From Muribaculaceae bacterium (GTDB lineage Bacteria > Bacteroidota > Bacteroidia > Bacteroidales > Muribaculaceae): a stretch of DNA of 32,313 bases. Shown here in pieces: positions 17,555-24,175 of the stretch (its first letter is position 1; each line of letters opens with the position of its first letter). A model generated the notes under the pieces. It was not told the origin of the DNA and did no database searches. It saw nothing but the letters and a program-made list of their open reading frames with translations. Both the position numbers and the translations under genes were made by a program. The stretch covers positions 1-32,313 of the forward strand of contig JAKSLZ010000024.1 of NCBI GenBank assembly GCA_024400935.1, written 5' to 3'.

Positions 17555-17701
17555 TAAAACACATACACATAGTTTTTTCATAACGACACAAGTTGATATA
17601 AAGGTTTTTGATGAAATAACAAGGTTGCATTTACAACAGTTTTAGGAATTAAGAAGTGGTCCATCCGCTGCATCTACCCTGATGCAGCGGATGCAGTTTT
17701 T
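17555..17701 (+). ncRNA. Candidate small RNA or attenuated leader (about 145 nt)
   Basis: Defined by promoter P1 and the terminator at 17662-17701. The body is A/T-rich and has no coding potential. It may be a stand-alone sRNA controlled with the amylases through operator site 1, or the 5' end of a long leader reaching amylase 1 when the terminator is read through. Expression has not been shown. Confidence 0.4.
17662..17701 (+). terminator. Strong intrinsic terminator after P1
   Basis: A perfect 13-bp stem (17662-17674 with 17681-17693) and a 6-nt loop, followed by CAG and TTTTT. Confidence 0.8.
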
Positions 17702-17744
17702 ATACACCTCTAGTTTTGTGAGAAAATTTTACAAAAACGTTAAA

Positions 17745-17900
17745 AAACCCTTGTGAGGATGGGGGCAGTAGCCCCTGATGGCTTGAACGCATGTTTTAAT
17801 CTCGTGAGCAAGCTCCCGGAAAAATCCATGTGTCCATGCCATCACCTTCCTGTGGAATGCTTTCGTCCTCAGCAAGGCGATAAACAGGAAATGCTGGAGC
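17745..17900. other. Structured non-coding element, copy B
   Basis: Landmarks in the same order as copy A: CCCTTG, a short stem (GGGGC 17762-17766 with GCCCC 17771-17775), then a longer stem (17787-17793 with 17828-17834) enclosing TGAGCAAGCTC at 17805-17815, CATCAC at 17841-17846, a further pairing (TTCCTGT at 17848-17854 with ACAGGAA at 17885-17891), and CAAGGCGATAAAC at 17874-17886. Stem sequences differ from copy A but still pair. An 81-codon frame on the - strand (17729-17974) is open here but interrupted in copy A. Confidence 0.5.
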
Positions 17901-17931
17901 GTGAGGTGTTTTTGTGTTGCCCGGGTGGGGC

Positions 17932-17947
17932 GTGCAATCGTTTGCAT
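17932..17947. promoter_or_regulatory. LacI-type operator-like palindrome, site 2
   Basis: GTGCAATCGTTTGCAT, the same motif as site 1 in reverse orientation with one end base changed. Its centre is 62.5 bp before the -7 box of amylase 1. Confidence 0.6.
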
Positions 17948-17978
17948 TGCATAATTTTTAAACAAAAATGCCAAAAAC

Positions 17979-18009
17979 TTTATTAAAGCGCAAATTATCA
18001 GTATATTTG
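17979..18009 (+). promoter_or_regulatory. Promoter P2 of amylase 1
   Basis: TTTA at 17979-17982 (variant -33), a 19-bp spacer, then TATATTTG at 18002-18009. The expected start is near 18015, giving a leader of about 32 nt. Confidence 0.6.
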
Positions 18010-18046
18010 CAGTAAAATAGAAAAACTATATACCTATCAAAAAATT

Positions 18047-20053
18047 ATGAAAAAATTTCTCTTATCACTTGCTGCGCTCGCAGCTCCCATCATGATGATG
18101 GCTCAGGGCTGGCCAGCACAGTATGACGGCGTCATGCTGCAGGGATTCTATTGGGACTCTTACAAAGACACCCAGTGGGCTAAATTCACTTCTCAGGCCG
18201 ACGAGCTGGCCGAGTCTTTTGACCTCATCTGGGTTCCCCAGAGCGGTTATTGTGGAGGCACTTCTATGGGTTACAACCCCAAGTATCTCTTTGACAACTA
18301 CACAAGCTCGTTTGGCAACGAAACAGCCCTGCGCACAATGATTAACACCTTCAAGGCCAAGGGTACCGGCATCATTGCCGACGTGGTAATCAACCACCGT
18401 CAGGAGAGCGGCAAGTGGGTAGTGTTCCCCAAGGAGACCTACAAGGGCGAGACTATGCAGCTCGTGTCGACCGACGTGGTTAAGAACGACGACGGCGGCA
18501 AGACTAAGGAATATTGCGATGCCAACGGCTACGAACTGTCGCAGTACAACGACAGCGGCGAGGGCTGGGACGGCATGCGCGACCTGGACCACAACAGCCC
18601 CAACGTGCAGAAGATTTGCCAAGCTTATCTTGACAAACTCATGAACGACCTGGGTTACACCGGCGTGCGCTATGATATGGTTAAGGGTTATGCCTCTAAG
18701 TTCACCGGCCTCTACAACAGCACCGCCAAGCTGCAGTTCAGCGTGGGCGAGTACTGGGACGGCAACGTGAGCTCAGTGACTAACTGGATCAACGGCACCA
18801 AGGTGGACAACGTGATCCAGAGCGCTGCATTTGACTTCCCCTTCCGCTATACAGCTCGTGACGTGGTCAACAACAAGAACTGGGCTGCACTGGCCAACTC
18901 GAGCATCGCTCGCCAGAGCGCTTACAGCCGCTATGCAGTGACCTTCATCGAGAACCACGACACCGAGTACCGCTCAAGCAGCTATCCCCAGGATCCCATC
19001 AAGGCCGACACCCTGGCGCTCAACGCCTTCATGCTGTCGATGCCCGGCACTCCCTGTGTGTTCCTCAAGCACTGGCTGGCATATAAGGAGGACATCAAGC
19101 AGATGATTGCAGTGCGCAAGCTCGTGGGTGTGCACAACCAGAGCCGCCCCACAACACTGGCATCACAGAAGGACTACTTCGTGTCACAGACCGCTACCAC
19201 CAAGAGCGGCAAGAAACTCATCGTGATGGTGGGCAAGGTGCCCCAGAGCGTTATCGACCAGCGTGCCAACGGCTGCACCTGCGTTGCCAAGGGTTACCAC
19301 TACTCGATGTGGGTGCCCAACGACATGGAGACCGCATGGTGCGACAAGCCCAGCGGCGAGTATAACAACAACGTGAGCGTGACACTGCAGGCCGTTACCG
19401 CAACTGGCAAGCAGCTCGTCTACAGCACCGACGGCGGCAGCACATGGACCAACGCAGCCGACGGCCAGATCCTCAACATCAACAAGAACACCACTCTCAC
19501 AGTGGGTCTCAAGGACGGCAGCAACGTTGTGGGCCAGATTACCCGCAACTACACCATCAAGGTGGTTGAGCCCTTCGATCCCTATCCCGTGACCGTTTAT
19601 GTTAAGGATCCCACAGTTGCTCCTTACAACTGGACAAGCGTTTATTGCTGGGCATGGGACGACGACAAGACCCTCACTAACAGCAAGGCTTGGCCCGGCG
19701 ACGAGATGACTCAGACCAAGGAAATCAACGGTGACAAGTTCTACTACCGCTCGTTTGACATTATTGCTAAGGACTACACCTTCAACTTCATCTTCAGCCA
19801 GAAGGGTACTCCCCAAACTCTCGACGTCATGGGCATCAACAAGGACATCTACCTTGAGCTGGATGCACTCAGCGGAGACAAGTACACCGTCAAGGACATC
19901 ACCAATAACTACATTGGCATCAACGACATCATCGTCGATGAGGTTGTTCCCGCCGATCCCGCATGGTATGACCTCAACGGACGCCGCTATGAAGAGAAGC
20001 CCACAACCCCCGGCTTCTATATCCACAACCACAAGAAGTTTGTCATCAAGTAA
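18047..20053 (+). CDS. Secreted GH13 alpha-amylase with starch-binding domain and Por-type tail
   Basis: Hydrolyses alpha-1,4 bonds in starch-like glucans outside the cytoplasm. The signal peptide is about residues 1-19 (MMMAQ). GH13 landmarks are DVVINH at 112-117, GVRYDMVKGY with nucleophile D210, VGEYWDG with acid/base E235, and FIENHDT with D305. After the catalytic barrel, about 435-505 resembles a chitobiase-type beta-sandwich (VSVTLQA, YSTDGGSTW). Residues 513-606 resemble a family-26-type starch-binding module (VYVKDP, AWPGDEM, IYLEL). Residues 638-668 (WYDLNGRRYEEK...GFYIHNHKKFVIK) look like a type IX secretion sorting tail. The paralogue amylase 2 is very similar in the N-terminal 300 residues but ends in a dockerin-like domain instead. 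Preceded by promoter P2 and operator site 2; followed by a terminator. Confidence 0.94.
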   Translation: MKKFLLSLAALAAPIMMMAQGWPAQYDGVMLQGFYWDSYKDTQWAKFTSQADELAESFDLIWVPQSGYCGGTSMGYNPKYLFDNYTSSFGNETALRTMINTFKAKGTGIIADVVINHRQESGKWVVFPKETYKGETMQLVSTDVVKNDDGGKTKEYCDANGYELSQYNDSGEGWDGMRDLDHNSPNVQKICQAYLDKLMNDLGYTGVRYDMVKGYASKFTGLYNSTAKLQFSVGEYWDGNVSSVTNWINGTKVDNVIQSAAFDFPFRYTARDVVNNKNWAALANSSIARQSAYSRYAVTFIENHDTEYRSSSYPQDPIKADTLALNAFMLSMPGTPCVFLKHWLAYKEDIKQMIAVRKLVGVHNQSRPTTLASQKDYFVSQTATTKSGKKLIVMVGKVPQSVIDQRANGCTCVAKGYHYSMWVPNDMETAWCDKPSGEYNNNVSVTLQAVTATGKQLVYSTDGGSTWTNAADGQILNINKNTTLTVGLKDGSNVVGQITRNYTIKVVEPFDPYPVTVYVKDPTVAPYNWTSVYCWAWDDDKTLTNSKAWPGDEMTQTKEINGDKFYYRSFDIIAKDYTFNFIFSQKGTPQTLDVMGINKDIYLELDALSGDKYTVKDITNNYIGINDIIVDEVVPADPAWYDLNGRRYEEKPTTPGFYIHNHKKFVIK

Positions 20054-20066
20054 ATAACCTCATCAG

Positions 20067-20110
20067 CTTAGCCCTGGCGACCACAAGTAGGTGCCAGGGC
20101 TAAGTTTTTT
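20067..20110 (+). terminator. Intrinsic terminator after amylase 1
   Basis: A perfect 12-bp stem (20067-20078 with 20093-20104) and a 14-nt loop, followed by TTTTTT. The GH53 ATG is only 21 nt further on and no promoter boxes fit between, so GH53 may depend on read-through. Confidence 0.9.
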
Positions 20111-20131
20111 GTATTAAAGACTAAAAACATC

Positions 20132-21427
20132 ATGAAGAAATTGTTTTTATTGCTCGCGGCAGTGCTCACGATGGTGGGCGCACAGGCCCAGCATGCAGGC
20201 GGTGACGTGTCGCTGCTCACCAGGTATGAGCAGAACGGCGCCACCTACTATGACGTGAACGGCAAGCGCATCACTAACATGCTCGCTTACTTCAAGCAGC
20301 AGGGCTGGACGCTGTTGCGCGTGCGCCTCTTTGTTGATCCCTCGCAGGCATCAAGCGCCGACAAGGGTCAGGGCGTGATTCAGGACCTCGACTACGTTAA
20401 GGCTCTGGGTGCTCGCATCAAGGCCGCCGGCTTCAAGCTCATGCTTGACTTCCACTACAGCGACTCGTGGGCCGATCCCGCTAAGCAGTACACTCCTGCC
20501 GCATGGGTGGGGCAGTATGACGCAGAACTCAACACCACACTATACAACTACACCCGCGACTGCCTCCAGGCAATGGTCGACGCTGGCGCTACGCCCGACT
20601 ATATCCAGACTGGCAACGAGATCTCTTACGGCATGCTGTGGGGAGCACAGGGCGCTTCTTCGCTCAAGAAGTGCTACTATAACAACGATGCCAACTGGCC
20701 CCGCTTCACCACTCTGCTCAAGAGTGCCGGCAAGGCTTGCCGCGAGGTGTGCCCCAATGCCAAGATTGTGATACACACCGAGCGCGTGGGTAACATCAAC
20801 GTCATGGACCAGATCTATACCCGCATTGGCGACGCCGGTGTCGACTACGACGTGATAGGCCTGAGCTACTATCCTTACTACCACGGCTTCCTGCCTCAGC
20901 TGGAGAATGCGTTGGTGCGCCTGTCTCGCTACAGCGACAAGGAAGTGATGATTGTGGAGACCGGTTACTACCACAATTACCAGCCCGAAAACATCTCCTT
21001 TGACTACAGTGCCACTTATCCCATCAGCGACGACGGGCAGCTTGCGTTTACCAATGCGCTGATCGAGACCTGCAAGAAGTTCAAGCAGGTGAACGGCATC
21101 TTGTGGTGGTGGCCCGAGGCCAACGAAAAAGGCCTGGACTGGAACACTAAGCGCGTGACTGACCAGTGGTATAACGCAGGACTGTGGGACAATAGCACCG
21201 GCCGCGCACGCAAGGCTGTGGCTGCCCTGGGCACCTACGCTGGCTGGAACACTATCGTGGGCGATGTGAACGGCGACGGTGTAGTTGACATTACCGATAT
21301 CAATGCAGTTGTAAACCAAGTGATGACCGCCGCTGGCCAGTATGACGAGAAGTGCGACATCAATGGTGACGGTGTGGTTGACGTGAGCGACATCAACGCT
21401 GTGGTTAACATCGTTATCAATGGGTGA
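20132..21427 (+). CDS. Secreted GH53 endo-beta-1,4-galactanase with dockerin-like end
   Basis: Arabinogalactan endo-beta-1,4-galactanase family, cleaving beta-1,4-galactan side chains of pectin. The signal peptide is residues 1 to about 20 (VGAQAQ). GH53 motifs include LLRVRLFVDP at 61-70, DFHYSDSWADP at 106-116, QTGNEISYGMLW with the likely acid/base E163, and VMIVETGYY with the likely nucleophile E276. Residues about 375-431 form a dockerin-like domain: DVNGDGVVDITD and DINGDGVVDVSD, each followed by a helix with IN-A-VVN. The family does not act on starch, so its place between two amylases is unusual and suggests a mixed plant-glycan secretome. It sits behind a terminator with no visible promoter, is followed by the hairpin array at 21433-21520, and faces amylase 2. 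Confidence 0.92.
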   Translation: MKKLFLLLAAVLTMVGAQAQHAGGDVSLLTRYEQNGATYYDVNGKRITNMLAYFKQQGWTLLRVRLFVDPSQASSADKGQGVIQDLDYVKALGARIKAAGFKLMLDFHYSDSWADPAKQYTPAAWVGQYDAELNTTLYNYTRDCLQAMVDAGATPDYIQTGNEISYGMLWGAQGASSLKKCYYNNDANWPRFTTLLKSAGKACREVCPNAKIVIHTERVGNINVMDQIYTRIGDAGVDYDVIGLSYYPYYHGFLPQLENALVRLSRYSDKEVMIVETGYYHNYQPENISFDYSATYPISDDGQLAFTNALIETCKKFKQVNGILWWWPEANEKGLDWNTKRVTDQWYNAGLWDNSTGRARKAVAALGTYAGWNTIVGDVNGDGVVDITDINAVVNQVMTAAGQYDEKCDINGDGVVDVSDINAVVNIVING

Positions 21428-21432
21428 GTTTT

Positions 21433-21526
21433 AAGAACGGCGCACAAGTGCGCCTATAAGGACGGCACTGCGTGCCTTTAAGAACGGTGCATTCGCACCT
21501 ATAAGAACGGGCGTTTGCCCTATAAG
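21433..21526 (+). repeat. Array 1: four tandem hairpins after the GH53 stop
   Basis: Units of 20-25 nt. Each has a linker of form TATAAGAAC (small variations) and a short hairpin: 21439-21454 (GGCGCA/TGCGCC), 21464-21476 (GGCAC/GTGCC), 21486-21499 (GGTGC/GCACC) and 21509-21520 (GGGC/GCCC). Stem sequences differ but pairing is kept. The first linker starts 6 nt after the TGA stop. Confidence 0.9.
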
Positions 21527-21587
21527 AATTTAAGACTTGGGACTTAATATTTTATGACATTTAGGTTCTAGTTATAGGTTATTATGT

Positions 21588-21624
21588 AAGGACTCCCGTG
21601 CCGGTGATTGGCACGGGAGTCTTT
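21588..21624. terminator. Terminator between convergent GH53 and amylase 2
   Basis: A perfect 12-bp stem (21591-21602 with 21610-21621) and a 7-nt loop, followed on + by TTTATATA. It lies midway between the two inverted hairpin arrays. It is weaker on the - strand because the T-run is poor. Confidence 0.75.
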
Positions 21625-21690
21625 ATATATGTCCTGCAAAACTAGAGCTCTAATATCTAAATATCTTAAGCTCTTAAAATCTTAGTCTCA

Positions 21691-21785
21691 TATAGGCGCA
21701 GTCATGCGCCGTTCTTATAGGTGCGAATGCACCGTTCTTAAAGGCACAACGTGCCGTCCTTATAGGCACGCAGTGCCGTTCTTAC
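21691..21785 (-). repeat. Array 2: four tandem hairpins after the amylase 2 stop
   Basis: Mirror image of array 1 on the opposite strand. Hairpins are 21765-21777, 21743-21755, 21720-21733 and 21695-21710 in transcript order, joined by the same AAGAAC/AAGGAC linkers. The stem set (GGCAC, GGCAC, GGTGC, GGCGCA) overlaps that of array 1 but is in a different order. The first linker starts about 5 nt after the amylase 2 TGA. The rest of 21527-21690 holds only the shared terminator and A/T-rich sequence. Confidence 0.9.
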
Positions 21786-21789
21786 AAAT

Positions 21790-23859
21790 TCATTTGCTCA
21801 GGATGATGTTGAGGACGGTGTTGACGTCGGTGATGTCGATTGTGCCGTCTTCGTTTACATCAAACTGCTTGCCGTTGATGCCGCTCAGTATCGCATTCAT
21901 CAAGGCATTGATGTCGGTGACGTCAACCTCGCCGTCGCCGTTCACGTCGCCCTTGAGGCCGGGATCTTCGGGCTTAACAACTGTGCCCATGATGCCGTTC
22001 TCGTTATAGTAGCCGCCGTTGGTAAAGATGAAGTCGCTTGTTTGGGGAGCGCCTGAGCCTGTGCTGAATACCACGCCGGTGGGCACTTTGTCGCTCATTG
22101 TACCGCCGTCCCACAGATACACTGTGTGGCCATTCTCGGCCTTGCCCACGCTCTTGAGAGCCTGTCCGGGCCATGTGCCGCCGGTGAAGTTCACGTTCTG
22201 GTCGCCCCAAATCCATGCGTTGGGAGCGCTGTAGGTGCTGTTGCCCTCAAAGTAGCAGAACCAGTGGCCGTCGATCCACTTGGCACACTCGGGCAGGGTA
22301 GTGGGCTCGTCGCCACCGCCGGTGTACTGCTTGGTCACGTCGGTATAAGCGGTTGTGCCGTTATACTTGAGGTAGATGTCGCTTGTGATGCCAGCGATGT
22401 CGGCTGTCTGTGAGCCGTCACCGTTGTTGAGCACGAGGTTGAGCGAAGCAGCCTTGTAGGTAGTGGTGTACCACTTTGTGCCGTCGCTGGTGGTTGTGGT
22501 CTTGCTCAGCTTGTCGCCGGGCCATGTTGCCGAGAGGGTAGTGCTGAGGCCTGTCCATGCATACACATAGGGTGCCGAGGTTGCGTTGACATAGACGTTG
22601 ATGTCCTTGACCTCATCGCCGCCGCCACCGCCGCCACCGATGTCGGTGCCGTCGCTCACGTAGTAAGCATAGTTAGTGCCGGTGCTCACGAGGTTGTAGC
22701 CCTTAGTGTCAACGCCTGTAACATAGCCCACGATGATGAGCACTGAGCCCTTGGTGCCCTGCACCTTCATCACGTATCCACCGCTGCGTGTGCCCTGCTG
22801 GATGATGCTGCTGTTGTTGTTGATGCCAGCGGCCTTGCGGGCGTTGATCATCTTGCCTATCTCTTCCTGATACTGTGTGAAATGGGGCATGAAGATACAG
22901 GGAGTGCCGGGGAGTGCCAGGATGAATGCGTTGGCAGCAAGCACGTTCTTGCCCAGCTTGTTGTAGTCATCGCGATAGGTGTCGTGGTTGTCGACGAATG
23001 TCACTGCATACTGGTTGTAGTTGGGGTCGCCGGCGAGTCCCTTGTAGTTGAGCTCGCTCCAGTTTTCGTTACCAAAAGCGCGGTTCATGACAAACTTCAA
23101 GGGGAAGTCAAACGCTGCGCTCTCATATCCGGTGCCCTTGATCCAGTTGCCCACCAGGTCGTGGTTGCCGTCATAGTACTCGCCCACGCTGAACTGGGGC
23201 TTAGCGCTCTGGTTATACATCTTAGTGTACTGTGCGCCATAGCCCTTGACCATGTCATAGCGGAATCCCGCATAGCCCAGGTCGTTGAGCAGATAGTCGA
23301 GGTAAATCTTGATGTTGTTCTGCACGTTGGTGCTGGTGTGGTCCAGGTCGCGCGATCCGTCAAAGTTCTCGCCGGTGTCGTAGTTGCCGCTTACCTTGTA
23401 TCCGTTGCCCGCTGCCTCGTCGTTCTTGCAGATGTCGGCAAGGCTCCATGTCATGGTGTGTCCGTTCCATGTCTCAGTGGGGAAGTCGCACCAGTTCTTC
23501 TCGCCGTTGCGATGGTTGATCACCACGTCCTCGATGATTCCCACGCCCTTGGCCTTGTAAGTGTTGATCATGTTGCGCAGGGTGGTCTCGTTGCCGAATG
23601 TGCTGGTCTGTCTGAACCAGTACACGGGGTTGTAACCCATGCTCTTGCCTCCGCAGTAACCTGAGTTGGGCACCCAGATGAGGTCAAAGTACTGCGAGTA
23701 GAGGTCAGCCTTAGAAGTGAGAACTGTCCACTGCGACTCGCTGAAGCTGTCCCAGTAGAATCCTTGCAACATCACACCGCTATAGTTAGCGGGCCAGCCC
23801 CCTGCCTGCATCAGTACAGGTGCAGCAGCGGCTATCAAACCGAGGAGAAACTTTTTCAT
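21790..23859 (-). CDS. Secreted GH13 alpha-amylase with two C-terminal beta domains and a dockerin-like end
   Basis: Paralogue of amylase 1, acting on starch-like alpha-glucans. Signal peptide residues 1 to about 19 (VLMQAG). GH13 residues are DVVINH at 111-116, GFRYDMVKGY with nucleophile D202, VGEYYDG with acid/base E227, and FVDNHDT with D293. A run of seven Gly (408-414) links to a family-26-type starch-binding module at 419-510 (VYVNATSAPYVYAW, TWPGDKL, IYLKY). Residues 525-625 form a second, related domain (NAWIWGDQ, TWPGQAL), and 634-689 a dockerin-like domain (DVNGDGEVDVTD, DVNEDGTIDITD). The catalytic half matches amylase 1 closely but the C-terminal half differs, so the tail was exchanged after duplication. 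It has its own promoter P3 and operator site 3, and is separated from the upstream dockerin/SusF-like gene by a terminator. Confidence 0.94.
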   Translation of the reverse strand: MKKFLLGLIAAAAPVLMQAGGWPANYSGVMLQGFYWDSFSESQWTVLTSKADLYSQYFDLIWVPNSGYCGGKSMGYNPVYWFRQTSTFGNETTLRNMINTYKAKGVGIIEDVVINHRNGEKNWCDFPTETWNGHTMTWSLADICKNDEAAGNGYKVSGNYDTGENFDGSRDLDHTSTNVQNNIKIYLDYLLNDLGYAGFRYDMVKGYGAQYTKMYNQSAKPQFSVGEYYDGNHDLVGNWIKGTGYESAAFDFPLKFVMNRAFGNENWSELNYKGLAGDPNYNQYAVTFVDNHDTYRDDYNKLGKNVLAANAFILALPGTPCIFMPHFTQYQEEIGKMINARKAAGINNNSSIIQQGTRSGGYVMKVQGTKGSVLIIVGYVTGVDTKGYNLVSTGTNYAYYVSDGTDIGGGGGGGDEVKDINVYVNATSAPYVYAWTGLSTTLSATWPGDKLSKTTTTSDGTKWYTTTYKAASLNLVLNNGDGSQTADIAGITSDIYLKYNGTTAYTDVTKQYTGGGDEPTTLPECAKWIDGHWFCYFEGNSTYSAPNAWIWGDQNVNFTGGTWPGQALKSVGKAENGHTVYLWDGGTMSDKVPTGVVFSTGSGAPQTSDFIFTNGGYYNENGIMGTVVKPEDPGLKGDVNGDGEVDVTDINALMNAILSGINGKQFDVNEDGTIDITDVNTVLNIILSK

Positions 23860-23890
23860 AGTGTATAGTTTTTGTGTTATTGTCTGGTAA

Positions 23891-23921
23891 CAAAGTTAGT
23901 GCAAAAACGCTTACTTTGAAA
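23891..23921 (-). promoter_or_regulatory. Promoter P3 of amylase 2
   Basis: On the - strand: TTTC at 23921-23918 (variant -33), a 19-bp spacer, then TAACTTTG at 23898-23891. The expected start is near 23885, giving a leader of about 25 nt. Confidence 0.6.
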
Positions 23922-23952
23922 CAGTGTGCCGGTCATTACAATATAAATTATA

Positions 23953-23968
23953 GCGCAATCGTTTGCAC
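23953..23968. promoter_or_regulatory. LacI-type operator-like palindrome, site 3
   Basis: GCGCAATCGTTTGCAC, the same motif as sites 1 and 2 with one end base changed. Its centre is 62.5 bp before the -7 box of amylase 2. Confidence 0.6.
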
Positions 23969-23995
23969 AGCAACTGGTTTGACGGAGAATCATTA

Positions 23996-24027
23996 GGACA
24001 GCGCGTAAAAACGCGCTGCACACGGCT
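23996..24027 (-). repeat. 32-bp hairpin element, copy 2
   Basis: The reverse complement is identical to 17414-17445. It ends 27 nt before operator site 3 on the - strand, the same spacing as at site 1. The rest of 24028-24101 shows nothing further. Confidence 0.9.
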
Positions 24028-24101
24028 GAATATCCTCCATCTCCTTGTGTTTTTCGCCTTCAGCGCTTCTTTTACTACAATTTAGATCTATTATAGTCCA
24101 C

Positions 24102-24138
24102 AAAAAAAAGGGCTATCGCCGTTGTGGTGATAGCCCTT
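24102..24138 (-). terminator. Terminator of the SusC-to-dockerin/SusF-like gene run
   Basis: On the - strand a 10-bp stem (24138-24129 with 24117-24108), then a run of T from the A tract at 24102-24109. It lies 38 nt after the stop of the last gene and upstream of the amylase 2 promoter. Confidence 0.85.
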
Positions 24139-24175
24139 GGTATTGTGCCTAGAGTTTCTCTAGGTTAACTCATGA

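Noticed and set aside
17729-17974. - strand 81-codon open frame in element B
   Set aside because: The equivalent stretch in element A has stop codons and no frame-keeping pattern, and the protein has no recognisable domain. Kept only as an alternative explanation.
21433-21785. Hairpin arrays as CRISPR
   Set aside because: Units are 20-25 nt with no unique spacers, and variation lies in the paired stems.
22882-23664. 260-codon + strand frame opposite amylase 2
   Set aside because: Antisense shadow; the - strand codes for the GH13 catalytic residues.
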